Origin: Aldehydirespirator sp965220345
GTDB taxonomy: Bacteria > Actinomycetota > Acidimicrobiia > Acidimicrobiales > Aldehydirespiratoraceae
Assembly: GCA_965220345.1 (NCBI GenBank)
Contig: OZ244822.1
Span: 1,798,001-1,862,000, forward strand
Direction: 5' to 3'
Length of the DNA stretch: 64,000 nt
Part shown: positions 39,446 through 48,104 of the stretch, piece after piece
Layout of the letters: every line of letters starts with the position of its first letter
Position numbering within the stretch: position 1 is the stretch's first letter
Made by a program: the position numbers and the translations under genes
Notes under the pieces: generated by a model
What the model saw: the letters and a program-made list of their open reading frames with translations, nothing else
Databases searched by the model: none
Told to the model about the DNA's origin: nothing

Positions 39446-39510
39446 TCAGCAAATCCTATAGTTTGTAGTCGGCAAATCACATAATTTATTGCTCGCAGAT
39501 CATATAAAAG
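39446..39510. repeat. Degenerate 23-24-bp repeats downstream of the ATPase gene
   Basis: Three imperfect units (starting tcagcaaatc, tcggcaaatc and tcgcagatc) follow each other at 23-24-bp spacing. The second shares agtcgg-y-aaa with the array before the gene (37971-37981), so the two sets may be related. Similarity is limited. Confidence 0.4.
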
Positions 39511-39549
39511 AGGCTGGGCTGAGGAGCCGGTAGTGGTGCTAGCGGCGGG

Positions 39550-40803
39550 TCAGTCAGTTTCAGTCGGATCGGTGGGTTCCGTTGGTGCCGTTTTTGGTGA
39601 CGTTTCAGGGGATTGTCTGTCGGTTGGTTCGACACCGACGCTGCGCTGGTCGAGCCAACTGGAGATGAAGGCTTGAGCTACAGCCGCCACCGGTAACGCC
39701 AAGAAGGCACCGACGATCCCCATCAGCGCGGTTCCTGCAATCACCGAACCGAAAGCCAACGCAACGTGTATCTCCATGGTGCGCGCCGTGATCCGAGGCG
39801 AGAAAACGTAGTTCTCTAGTTGCTGATAAGCAACGATCACCAGTAGTGTCCACAGTCCAGTGCTTGGCTCATGCAGCAGTGCGACCAGCACCGGCAGAAC
39901 CCCGGCGATGTAAGCGCCAATAGCGGGAATGAACTGCGACACGACCCCAACCCACATAGCTAAAGCCACCGGAGAAGGCACCCCCAACAGCGCAAAAGCC
40001 GCCCAATGCACAAACGCCGAGATGACCGCCAAGATCGTGCGTGAGTACATGTAGCCGCCGGTCTTGTTCATTGACAGGTCCCAGATCTCGGTGACTATGG
40101 CGGCACGGCGAGCGCTCAGACGCGACCCGATCATGCGGCGCAGTTTGGGGCCCTCTGCCAGCAGATAAAAGGTGAACAAAGCGACCGTGAAGAGCTGGAA
40201 GACCAGGCTCACCAGCGTGGCACCCACGTTGACGACATCGTCGGCGAAACGGCTAGCGAGGTTCTCTATGCCACCCTCATCAAGGAACTCATCACGCAGG
40301 CTGTCGAAGTCGAAATCCGAGTTGAAAGTGTCGTTGAGCCATTCCTCAATGTCGTCGATGTAGCCGGGGGCGTTGTCGATCAAGACATCAACCTCTGTGG
40401 CTAGGGCTGTTCCGATCACAGCTGAGAACCCAGCCGCCAGCAGAGCCACAAGCACGAACACTCCGGCTGTTGCCAAGCCTCGACGGATACCTCGGCCAGC
40501 CATCCAGTTGACCGCTGGCTCAAACGCGAAAGCCGCGAACAGCGACACCACGAGCACGGTGAGCAAGCTCCGCAGCGAACTCACCACATCGACGAAATAG
40601 AAGGCGATTAGCCCCCCGAGCCAGAACCAGATAATGGCCCGCTTGACCCAGCCCGGCATCTTGGTCGTGTCGGTCGCTTCAGCAGTCTCAGCTGCCGCGT
40701 CGCCAGCGCTGTCCGCTGCGTCCGTGTTATCGGTTACGGCATCTGCGTTGGCTCCAGCTCCAGATGATTCGGAAGACTCGCCTGCTTGGTGTGTGTCGCG
40801 CAC
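39550..40803 (-). CDS. AI-2E family permease
   Basis: This 417-residue membrane protein has the family pattern: an acidic Ser/Ala-rich N-terminus (about 50 residues), TM pairs at about residues 55-75 and 80-130, a soluble helical stretch (about 145-200), then the conserved C-terminal helices with ALLGVPSPVALAMWVGVVSQFIPAIGAYIAG in part. Members have been linked to export of signals or small molecules, or Na+/H+ exchange; the substrate here is unknown. It has no obvious operon partner. Confidence 0.85.
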   Translation of the reverse strand: MRDTHQAGESSESSGAGANADAVTDNTDAADSAGDAAAETAEATDTTKMPGWVKRAIIWFWLGGLIAFYFVDVVSSLRSLLTVLVVSLFAAFAFEPAVNWMAGRGIRRGLATAGVFVLVALLAAGFSAVIGTALATEVDVLIDNAPGYIDDIEEWLNDTFNSDFDFDSLRDEFLDEGGIENLASRFADDVVNVGATLVSLVFQLFTVALFTFYLLAEGPKLRRMIGSRLSARRAAIVTEIWDLSMNKTGGYMYSRTILAVISAFVHWAAFALLGVPSPVALAMWVGVVSQFIPAIGAYIAGVLPVLVALLHEPSTGLWTLLVIVAYQQLENYVFSPRITARTMEIHVALAFGSVIAGTALMGIVGAFLALPVAAVAQAFISSWLDQRSVGVEPTDRQSPETSPKTAPTEPTDPTETD

Positions 40804-41026
40804 TGGCTAGACATTACATCTCCGCTGGCAGTCCCGTTCGCCGAGGTCGCCGAGACTCCTTCGTCGCAACATGAGAGGCGCGGCAGTGTTGCTATAGCTC
40901 TGTCTGCGTCATTCACCAGTGGCGAATCGAGAAAGCATTTCGACAGTGCTAGGCGCGTGAGACCACAACTGCGTCGGGCACCTAGCAATCACTGGAGACA
41001 GATCGAAATCGCACTAGCTTTGCACG

Positions 41027-42412
41027 GTGACCGGTGACAGTCTGTTGCGTCCGACAGCGGCAGTCGATGCGCCTCATGACCGGCCCGTAATTGAGTTCGT
41101 CAACCACGCATCGTTCGTGCTCGAATTCGCGGGCAACAAGATCATTAGCGATCCGTGGCTCTTCGGGACGGCCTTTAACGACGGTTGGAGCCTGCTGTGT
41201 GACCACGACTTTGATCCGCAGCGGTTCCGCGACATCAACTACATCTGGATATCGCATGAGCATCCAGACCACTTCTCGCCGATGGTGCTGCGCAGCGTGC
41301 CCGAAGCGATCCGCAGCGACATCACCGTGTTGTTCCAGCAAACCAAAGACCGCAAGGTGATCGACTTCTGCGCCGAGATCGGCTATCCGACCCTTGAACT
41401 CCCGCACACGGAACCGCTCACGCTCGACGACGGCCTCAAAGTGATCTGCGGGCGGGTGCCGCTGTATGACTCCTGGATCCTCTACGACTGCGCCGGTTTC
41501 AAAGTGTTGAACCTCAACGACTGCACGGTGACCCCCAAAGCCCTGAAGACGATCAGGCGGCTCGTGGGGAGTATCGACGTGCTTTTCACCCAGTTCAGCT
41601 ACGCCGGATGGAAGGGAGGCCCCGCCGACACGGCCATGAGACGAAAAGCCGCTGCTGCCAAGCTGTCAGCCATGCAGACTCAGATCCGTGTGCTGGCACC
41701 CACATGGACAGTGCCCTTCGCCAGCTTCTCGTACTTCTCGCATCACGAGAACCGGCACAGCAACGACAGCATCAACCGCCCCGACGACGCAGTCACCGCC
41801 ATCCGAGCCGCAGGCTCAGAACCTGTCGTGCTGTATCCCGGCGATGCATGGCGAGCAGGCGACCAGTGGGACAGCGACACCGCCTTGCAGCGCTACCGCA
41901 GACATTACGACTTTGCTGCAAAGAGTTATCTGAGTTCTGAGAGTATCAATGAACCCACCTTGATAGGGGCAGGCCGTGCCTATACCGAAAGGATCCACTC
42001 GCGCAACAGCGCCGCGCTTTTGCGGCTGATTCGCAGGATGCCGCTGCTCGGGTTGTTGCGCCCCCTCACCATCGAAGCGCACGACCTCGGCCGTCGATAC
42101 CGACTGTCGCTTGAGCACGGGCTAGAGCCTCTCGGCTCACTCGGGCCTTCTGACGCGCCAGCGAGCCCCGACGTGAGGATGCACTCCAGCAGCCTGCACT
42201 ACCTGCTGCTCCACAATTGGGGTTACGACACTCTCGCTGTCAACGGGCGTTTCGAAACCGACTTGGGCGGTTTCAAGAAGATGAAGAAGCTGCTGTCGAT
42301 CGGCTCGCTCAACAACGCAGGCCACCGGTTGACGGTCGGCCTGTTGTTCGACAGAGACTTCCTGCGAATGGTTCGGGCCGCTGCCCTGCGCCTGAGCCGT
42401 CTAGGCGGCTAG
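41027..42412 (+). CDS. Metallo-beta-lactamase-fold hydrolase
   Basis: The 461-residue protein contains the MBL metal motif H-x-H-x-D-H (residues 77-82, HEHPDH) and an N-terminal strand set FVNHASFVLEFAGNKIISDPWLFG typical of the UlaG/NAPE-PLD/CMAH-like branch (quoted in part). A C-terminal region of about 200 residues is not recognised. GTG start is tentative, since no strong ribosome site is near. It converges on the cytochrome P450 gene with a 93-bp gap. A role in lipid or sterol metabolism is only suggested by its neighbours. Confidence 0.75.
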   Translation: MTGDSLLRPTAAVDAPHDRPVIEFVNHASFVLEFAGNKIISDPWLFGTAFNDGWSLLCDHDFDPQRFRDINYIWISHEHPDHFSPMVLRSVPEAIRSDITVLFQQTKDRKVIDFCAEIGYPTLELPHTEPLTLDDGLKVICGRVPLYDSWILYDCAGFKVLNLNDCTVTPKALKTIRRLVGSIDVLFTQFSYAGWKGGPADTAMRRKAAAAKLSAMQTQIRVLAPTWTVPFASFSYFSHHENRHSNDSINRPDDAVTAIRAAGSEPVVLYPGDAWRAGDQWDSDTALQRYRRHYDFAAKSYLSSESINEPTLIGAGRAYTERIHSRNSAALLRLIRRMPLLGLLRPLTIEAHDLGRRYRLSLEHGLEPLGSLGPSDAPASPDVRMHSSSLHYLLLHNWGYDTLAVNGRFETDLGGFKKMKKLLSIGSLNNAGHRLTVGLLFDRDFLRMVRAAALRLSRLGG

Positions 42413-42505
42413 CTCGAGGCGACTGGTCGCACGCGTGGTTCGGGCCGCAGTCCGGCCGTCTGCGGTGCCAGCCGAATTAGCTGTCGCGGCACCCTCGCTC
42501 GGCTT

Positions 42506-43894
42506 TTAGCTGATCACGCGTGCTTGTGAGCGGCGGCGATAACGAACCCGGCACGGAGGCTTGGGACCCGTCACCCAACTGCGATAGTTAGGTGACGGAA
42601 ACTCTGTAGCGAGTTCGAAATCGAAGCGGTCAAGCAGCACCGTCCAGATCGCCTTGAGTTGCAGCAAGGCGAATTTCTCGCCCATGCATCGGTGTTTGCC
42701 TCCGCCGAATCCGATCAGGGCGTATTTGTGTTGTGCGCCCTCATTTCGCGGATCGGCGAACCGCTCCGGGTCGAAACGGTGCGGGTCAGAGAACAAGTGA
42801 GGCAAACGATGCGAAGATGCCGAACACACAGCCGCCATAGTGCCTGACGGTACGGTATGCCCCGCATACTCCAGCGGCTCCATGACTTTGCGGATCAGTA
42901 TTATCAGCGGTGGGTGCAGCCGCTCGCATTCGCGCACGACACGCCCCAGAGCGGACTGCTGATTAAGACCTGCCAAGCTCAAGGCACCATCTTCGGAGTA
43001 GACCTCTTGCATTTCGTTGCGAACTCGCGTCACGCAGTCTTGGTCGCGGAACATCTCAAGACCGATCCAGGTCGCCAGCACGGCGCTGGTGTGCTGGCCT
43101 GCAAATAGCGCTGTCAGCAATATTCCGGTTGCCTCTTCTTTGCTCAAGGGTTGACCGTCTTTGTAGTGCGCTTCCATGAGTGTCTGCATGAAATCTTCGT
43201 GATCAACCCCCGAGCGTTGCCGTTCGCTCATGACCTCCGACAGGATCTCCGCTATCTTGCGGCGCGCTCTGTCGCGCCGGACGTGCGCTGGGATAGGTAG
43301 CCTGGGAGCGAAGAAGCCGAGGAGGTTGATGCCCCCCTCCAAGTCGTGGTACGCCTCGGCGAATCCCGAATCCACTTGATCCCGCACTTCCTGCCCGAGC
43401 AGGCAGCGGCTGGCTATGTTCACGGTGAGTTCGTTCATCGTGACTGGCAGATCAATGGTCCCCTCCTCGCCGAGCGCGTCGGCGAACGCGCTGGTCTCTT
43501 CGTACATGATGCGGGCGTATCTGCGCATGGAGGCATCGCGCAAAGCCGGATAAAGAAATCCCAGCTGTTCCGCCATTACTTCAGGGGCTACGTCATAAGC
43601 CACGCCGCGTCCGAAGATGGGCACCGTGAACTGATACACGGCTCTAGCATCAAGCTGCTCTTCAGGCGCCCGGAAATAGCTATCGTGGGCTTCCGGCCCG
43701 GTAAACAGCACGAACTTGCGGGTTCCCAGCCGAAAACGCACCAGATCGCCGTGGTCGCGCCAGCAGCGGTCGAGCATTCCCACCGGGTCCTTCAAGAATT
43801 CCGGCAGATGTCCGATCAGCGGCCTGCCCCCGGACAGTTCGGGGATTGAGGCGGCTGAGTTGCCGTTATGGTTTGTCACTGTTGTTTCTGTCAT
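42506..43894 (-). CDS. Cytochrome P450 of the CYP51 (sterol 14-alpha-demethylase) type
   Basis: This 462-residue P450 has the heme loop FGGGKHRCMGEKFA with Cys403, the E-x-x-R pair in ECERLHPPLIIL, and several CYP51-specific blocks: YQFTVPIFGRGVAYD in the B-C region, FAGQHTSAVLATW in helix I, and the C-terminal PPCRVRYRRR. CYP51 removes the 14-alpha-methyl group of lanosterol-type sterols, leaving a delta-14 double bond. No N-terminal membrane anchor is evident, as in other bacterial CYP51s. gaggggg lies 10 bp before the ATG. It follows the sterol reductase gene on the same strand by 108 bp, so the pair likely forms an operon. Redox partners are not encoded nearby. Confidence 0.85.
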   Translation of the reverse strand: MTETTVTNHNGNSAASIPELSGGRPLIGHLPEFLKDPVGMLDRCWRDHGDLVRFRLGTRKFVLFTGPEAHDSYFRAPEEQLDARAVYQFTVPIFGRGVAYDVAPEVMAEQLGFLYPALRDASMRRYARIMYEETSAFADALGEEGTIDLPVTMNELTVNIASRCLLGQEVRDQVDSGFAEAYHDLEGGINLLGFFAPRLPIPAHVRRDRARRKIAEILSEVMSERQRSGVDHEDFMQTLMEAHYKDGQPLSKEEATGILLTALFAGQHTSAVLATWIGLEMFRDQDCVTRVRNEMQEVYSEDGALSLAGLNQQSALGRVVRECERLHPPLIILIRKVMEPLEYAGHTVPSGTMAAVCSASSHRLPHLFSDPHRFDPERFADPRNEGAQHKYALIGFGGGKHRCMGEKFALLQLKAIWTVLLDRFDFELATEFPSPNYRSWVTGPKPPCRVRYRRRSQARVIS

Positions 43895-44002
43895 CTGTTT
43901 GACCCCCTCATGTATCTGTTCGTATGGTCATGCGCTCATTCGTTTTGCAATGCTTCCATCCATCTCGTCTCGCCGTTTCGTGGAGTTCCTGCGTCATAGA
44001 AT

Positions 44003-45109
44003 TCAGTAGACGAAAGGCAGCATCGAATACGGCACCCGTTGCTTGTAGCGCACCCACAGTTCGCCGTATTTGGCGCTGCAGCGCCTCTCGTCGCGGCGGG
44101 AACGGTTCCAGAGCAAGCCTGCGAGCCAGGCTGGCAGCAAGAACGGCACAACCGACGCGAAGCCAGCGGTGAGCGTGAAAGCGATGTAGATGCAGATTTC
44201 GCCGGTGTAGTTGAGATGCCGGCCAATTCCCCAGAACCCCGATACGAGCAGTCGCCCGTCAAGTGCTTCGGCTGGTCGCCCCCAAATGGTGACGGAAGGA
44301 TCGCGCTTGAAGCGGTGCTTCTGGTAGTTGGCACCTCGGAACATCCAGAAACCGAAAACATAAAGCAGCACGATGGCGACGGCAGCGAAGGGGTTGAGCG
44401 CCGGAGCGTCGGCATTGACCAGCCACCAGCCAGCGATGCAGTAGAAGAACGGCACCAGCACGTAATCGCCCCAAACCAGCATCCATCCGAAGCGCTCTTC
44501 GATGACATCCCAAGTGTGGACTATGCCGTCTTCGAACTGGAAGTAGTTGATCAAATAGATCCATGTAAAGATCTGGTAGAGAACCATCGCCAAGGTCAAC
44601 TCGTCGTAGGTTTCGTACTGCGTCACAGCGAACGAGGTGTTCATCAGCGCCAGTCCGATGAGCGAAGGGCGGTAGCTGAACACCTTAAGGTCCACGCCCG
44701 CTAGGGAGGGATTGCGTTCCGAAGTCACGAAACAGGACTGCAGGAATCCCGGCTTCTCGGCTCGCTTGCGCGCCCCACGTCGACACAAACACACAGAGAA
44801 CGTCACGGCGAAAACGTTGGCGACTATCAACAGTGCAAAAAAGTGCTTGTACAGCGAAGACAGAGAGAACACGTCGAGTGCTTGGGCGACACCGAGCGCA
44901 ACAGCGATCAGAAACAACAGCGCCAGGCCGTTGAGCTTGTAGGTGATCGTTTCCCCGCCGCCGAGGTCAGGCCCGGTGATGCGCCGTGCAGGCACCACTA
45001 TCGAACCCACAAAAAGAGCGCCCATAAAAACGGCGAACATGACCGCGGCTTCGAGCAGTACGGTGCCCGAAAGTGTCAGCACCGGTGGCACGTCAGGCAC
45101 CGACACCAC
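44003..45109 (-). CDS. ERG4/ERG24-family sterol reductase (C14-type likely)
   Basis: This 368-residue multi-TM protein matches the delta-14/delta-7 sterol reductase family. Family landmarks in order: YKLNGLALL, a DLKVFSYRPSLIGL region after RNPSLAG, a GWMLVWGDYVLVPF block, LLVSGFWGIGRHLNYTGE (NADPH site) and NRSRRDERRCSAKYG, which fits the second family signature except for Asn in place of His. The end, VPYSMLPFVY, matches the conserved C-terminus. The reaction would be NADPH-dependent reduction of the delta-14 bond made by CYP51. GTG start. About nine hydrophobic helices are predicted. Delta-7 or delta-24 specificity cannot be excluded. Confidence 0.82.
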   Translation of the reverse strand: MVSVPDVPPVLTLSGTVLLEAAVMFAVFMGALFVGSIVVPARRITGPDLGGGETITYKLNGLALLFLIAVALGVAQALDVFSLSSLYKHFFALLIVANVFAVTFSVCLCRRGARKRAEKPGFLQSCFVTSERNPSLAGVDLKVFSYRPSLIGLALMNTSFAVTQYETYDELTLAMVLYQIFTWIYLINYFQFEDGIVHTWDVIEERFGWMLVWGDYVLVPFFYCIAGWWLVNADAPALNPFAAVAIVLLYVFGFWMFRGANYQKHRFKRDPSVTIWGRPAEALDGRLLVSGFWGIGRHLNYTGEICIYIAFTLTAGFASVVPFLLPAWLAGLLWNRSRRDERRCSAKYGELWVRYKQRVPYSMLPFVY

Positions 45110-45242
45110 CTGTTACTGCACTGGCCCCCAGCACCGGCTGCTTGGCTCGGTCTCGTCGGTGCCAGCGGTCTTGGGCGATGTCGCCGACTTTGTCTGGCGG
45201 CCTGACGGGCGCTGGAATGCTCTTGCTCATGATGCACCTTCA

Positions 45243-45273
45243 GGGGCGGGGGCGGGGCGGAGGGGAGGGGAGG
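45243..45273 (+). other. G-rich tract with quadruplex potential
   Basis: Five runs of four or more G (45243-45246, 45248-45252, 45254-45257, 45262-45265, 45267-45270) are separated by one to four bases. This is a strong sequence match for a G-quadruplex on the plus strand, in the 429-bp divergent region between the sterol reductase gene and rplC. Between 45110 and 45242 I see no gene or signal. Confidence 0.6.
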
Positions 45274-45391
45274 TGAAGCACATGAACCTTAGCGGTTGAG
45301 CTACGCTCTGCACGGGCTTTCCGCAAGGCACTGAGAAGTCTGAGTGTTGGGTTGGTGGCAAAAGCGGTGGGTGGCGTTACACTTGCCGTTT

Positions 45392-45516
45392 CGCCTCGGA
45401 GTCCTCAGGGATTCTCTGAGGCGGTTACGAATCGATGTCCGCACAGGCCCTCCCCTCGGAGGGAACCGTGTGGCACAACCAAGTTACCGCTCCGCCGGGC
45501 CAGCCCGAGCGGAGCG
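45392..45516 (+). promoter_or_regulatory. rplC leader with three hairpins
   Basis: Three stem-loops precede rplC: cgcctc (45392-45397) with gaggcg (45418-45423), ccctcc (45442-45447) with ggaggg (45452-45457), and a 13-bp stem, cgctccgc-cgggc with gcccg-a-gcggagcg (45488-45516), with a 2-base loop. The last ends 22 bp before the ATG. In other bacteria L4 regulates the S10 operon through hairpins before its first gene. Because rpsJ is displaced here, rplC is the first gene, and this structured leader is the likely control region. A TACACT box (45378-45383) could serve as -10, without a well-spaced -35. Confidence 0.5.
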
Positions 45517-45538
45517 TTCGCGTGAGACAGGGCAAGGC

Positions 45539-46177
45539 ATGGCCACAAAGGCGATCGTCGGCACCAAGATCGGTATGACCCAGGTGTGGGACGAAAATAA
45601 CCAGGTCGTAGGGGTGACTGTGCTGCGCGTCCCGCCTTGCCGTGTCGTGCAAGTCAAGACCAACGAAAACGACGGTTACAGCGCCATACAAGTCACTTAC
45701 GGGATGGTTGATCCCACTCGGCTCCCGCAGCCCGAAGCTGGGCATTTCCAGCGTGCTGGTGTAACCCCGGGCAGAGCTTTGCTGGAACTGCGTCTTGAGG
45801 ATGTCAGCGACTACACCGTCGGCCAAGAAATCGCTGTGGACGTACTCGACTCTGGTGAGAAAGTTGATGTGACGGCAGTGTCTAAAGGCAAAGGTTTCAG
45901 TGGCGTAATGAAGCGTCACGGTTTCAAGGGTCAGCCTGCAGGCCACGGAGCTCACAAAGTGCATCGCAAGCCTGGAGCGGTTGGCCAGTGCGCCACACCT
46001 TCGAGAGTGTTCAAGGGCAAGAAACTGCCGGGACGAGCAGGCGGTGGTCGGGTAACCACGCTCAACTTAGAAGTGGTCTCCACTGATCCCGAAGCCGAGA
46101 TGCTGCTGGTGAAGGGGGCTGTGCCAGGCCCCAAAGGTGCAACCGTAGTGGTGCGAAACGCAGTGAAGGCGGGCTGA
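45539..46177 (+). CDS. rplC: 50S ribosomal protein L3
   Basis: The 212-residue protein organises the peptidyl-transferase region. ATG 45539 gives MATKAIVGTKIGMTQVWDE, the universal L3 start; the frame is open upstream into the leader but that part has no L3 similarity. The finger loop and GFSGVMKRHGFKG are present. First gene of the S10-spc cluster here. Confidence 0.97.
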   Translation: MATKAIVGTKIGMTQVWDENNQVVGVTVLRVPPCRVVQVKTNENDGYSAIQVTYGMVDPTRLPQPEAGHFQRAGVTPGRALLELRLEDVSDYTVGQEIAVDVLDSGEKVDVTAVSKGKGFSGVMKRHGFKGQPAGHGAHKVHRKPGAVGQCATPSRVFKGKKLPGRAGGGRVTTLNLEVVSTDPEAEMLLVKGAVPGPKGATVVVRNAVKAG

Positions 46178-46180
46178 GCA

Positions 46181-46978
46181 ATGGTTTCGCTGAAGGTGGT
46201 GTCGCCTGCGGGCAAAAAGGTCGGCGAAGTTGATCTTGACGAAGCGATCTTCGGAGTGGAACCGAACATTGGTGTGATGCATCAGGTCGTGACTGCGCAA
46301 CTGGCGGCTCGTCGTGCTGGCACGCACAGCACCAAAGGTCGAGCCGAGGTGGCAGGCGGCGGCTCGAAGCCATGGCGTCAGAAAGGCACCGGCAGAGCCC
46401 GTCACGGCTCCATTCGCGCACCGCAATGGCGTGGTGGCGGAGCAGCACACGGACCCAAGCCTCGCGACTATCGCCAGCGCACCCCCAAGAAGATGAAACG
46501 CCTCGCTCTTGCCTCTGCGCTTTCTGATCGGGCTCGCTCTGAGCGCCTAATCGTGGTAGACCGCTGGCGTTTCGAAGAGCCAAGCACTAGCGCTGCCGCC
46601 AAAGCCCTTGATGCCATAGGAGCTGAGGGAAAGGTGCTGGTAGTGCTCGGCGAGGGCGACTCCAATGCTCACAAAAGTTTCCGCAACCTTGCTGTGGTGC
46701 ATTGCCTGAGTTCTCGTGAGCTGAACACCTATGACATTGTCAACAGCGACATAGTGGTGTTTACCTCTGAGACTTTGCCTACGGGAGCTTCTAGATTAGC
46801 TGACTCAGAGCCACTGGATGCTGACACGGCCGATGCAGCTGACACGCTTGATACCGCAGATATGCCCGATGGCACAGATACAACAGACAAAGCAGCCGAA
46901 GAAGAGAAAGCTGTCGCAGAGGTAGCAGACGAAGAAGAAGCAGAGGTAGCAGACGAAGAGGTTCAAAGCGATGCATGA
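46181..46978 (+). CDS. rplD: 50S ribosomal protein L4 with acidic C-terminal tail
   Basis: The 265-residue protein has the L4 core (residues 1 to about 207) with the exit-tunnel loop containing GTHSTKGRAEVAGGG and KGTGRARHGS. About 55 additional residues at the C-terminus are rich in Asp, Glu, Ala and Thr (for example DTADAADTLDTAD and VADEEEAEVADEE), beyond the usual end. The tail overlaps rplW by 8 bases. L4 normally represses its own operon. Confidence 0.96.
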   Translation: MVSLKVVSPAGKKVGEVDLDEAIFGVEPNIGVMHQVVTAQLAARRAGTHSTKGRAEVAGGGSKPWRQKGTGRARHGSIRAPQWRGGGAAHGPKPRDYRQRTPKKMKRLALASALSDRARSERLIVVDRWRFEEPSTSAAAKALDAIGAEGKVLVVLGEGDSNAHKSFRNLAVVHCLSSRELNTYDIVNSDIVVFTSETLPTGASRLADSEPLDADTADAADTLDTADMPDGTDTTDKAAEEEKAVAEVADEEEAEVADEEVQSDA

Positions 46979-47261
46979 TCATCGTGACGTGATCCTGCGT
47001 CCCGTGGTGTCTGAGAAGAGCTACGCACTGCTCGGTGACAACGTTTACACCTTCGTGGTGGCACCTCAGGCTACTAAGCCAGAGATACGCGCTGCGGTCG
47101 AAGCGCTCTTTGATGTGGAAGTAGTAAAAGTCAACACCCTGCGCCGCAAAGGCAAGCGTCGCCACAACCGCCGCAACAACACTTGGGGCAAGCGCGCCGA
47201 CAGCAAACGTGCTTTGGTCACTCTGGCCGAAGGCGACACGATCGATCTTTTTGAGGCCTGA
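46971..47261 (+). CDS. rplW: 50S ribosomal protein L23
   Basis: This 96-residue protein lies at the tunnel exit and docks trigger factor and SRP. The core has ILRPVVSEKSY and VVKVNTLRRKGKRRH. Length normal. Its ATG lies inside the last codons of rplD. Confidence 0.97.
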   Translation: MHDHRDVILRPVVSEKSYALLGDNVYTFVVAPQATKPEIRAAVEALFDVEVVKVNTLRRKGKRRHNRRNNTWGKRADSKRALVTLAEGDTIDLFEA

Positions 47262-47263
47262 TC

Positions 47264-48100
47264 ATGTCAATCCGCAAACGCAAGCCCTCTAGCCCCGGCC
47301 GCCGCTTTCAGACTGCATCTGACTTCGCGGAGATCACCCGTTCGCATCCTGAGCGCAGCCTGTTAGTAAAGCAGTCAAGCACTGGTGGGCGCAATAACCA
47401 CGGGCGCGTTACCTCACGTCATCGCGGTGGAGGTCACAAACAGCGCTATCGCAAGATCGACTTCATCCGCAACAAAGACAATGTGGTGGCTACGGTTGCC
47501 ACAATTGAATACGACCCCAACCGCACCTGCCGCATCGCTTTGTTGCATTATCACGACGGCGAGAAGCGCTACATCCTGGCCCCCAAGGACTTACAGGTCG
47601 GTGATCGGCTGATGTCGGGATCCCGCGCAGAGGTGCGACCCGGCAATGCCATGGCACTGCGCCATGTTCCAGTAGGCACAGTCGTGCATAGTGTTGAGTT
47701 GAAGCCAGGTGCTGGAGGCAGTCTGGGTCGCAGCGCTGGAGCCAGCGTGCAACTCGTGGCGAAAGAAGGCAGGTTCGCTACTTTGCGCTTGCCTAGCAGC
47801 GAAATGCGTCGGGTGCCGATCGACTGTCGGGCTACCGTCGGCGAGGTCGGCAACTCCGAGCATGAACTCACCAAAATAGGCAAAGCTGGCCGTAACCGCT
47901 GGAAAGGTGTCCGCCCTCAAACACGCGGCGTGGCCATGAACCCGGTGGATCACCCGCTCGGTGGTGGTGAGGGAAAATCCTCTGGCGGACGCCATCCAGT
48001 GTCGCCTTGGGGCAAACCCGAAGGACGCACCCGATCCCGCCGCAAAGAATCCGACAAGCTGATAGTTCGTCGCCGTCGCCGGCGCGGTACCCGGAGGTAG
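47264..48100 (+). CDS. rplB: 50S ribosomal protein L2
   Basis: The 278-residue protein is essential for subunit joining and the peptidyl-transferase centre. It has GRNNHGRVTSRHRGGGHKQ in part and the C-terminal GVAMNPVDHPLGGGEG with the functional histidine. Two bases after rplW. Confidence 0.98.
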   Translation: MSIRKRKPSSPGRRFQTASDFAEITRSHPERSLLVKQSSTGGRNNHGRVTSRHRGGGHKQRYRKIDFIRNKDNVVATVATIEYDPNRTCRIALLHYHDGEKRYILAPKDLQVGDRLMSGSRAEVRPGNAMALRHVPVGTVVHSVELKPGAGGSLGRSAGASVQLVAKEGRFATLRLPSSEMRRVPIDCRATVGEVGNSEHELTKIGKAGRNRWKGVRPQTRGVAMNPVDHPLGGGEGKSSGGRHPVSPWGKPEGRTRSRRKESDKLIVRRRRRRGTRR

Positions 48101-48104
48101 AACC

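Noticed and set aside
45344..45538. 65-codon N-terminal extension of L3
   Set aside because: It runs through the structured leader, and the universal L3 start is at 45539.
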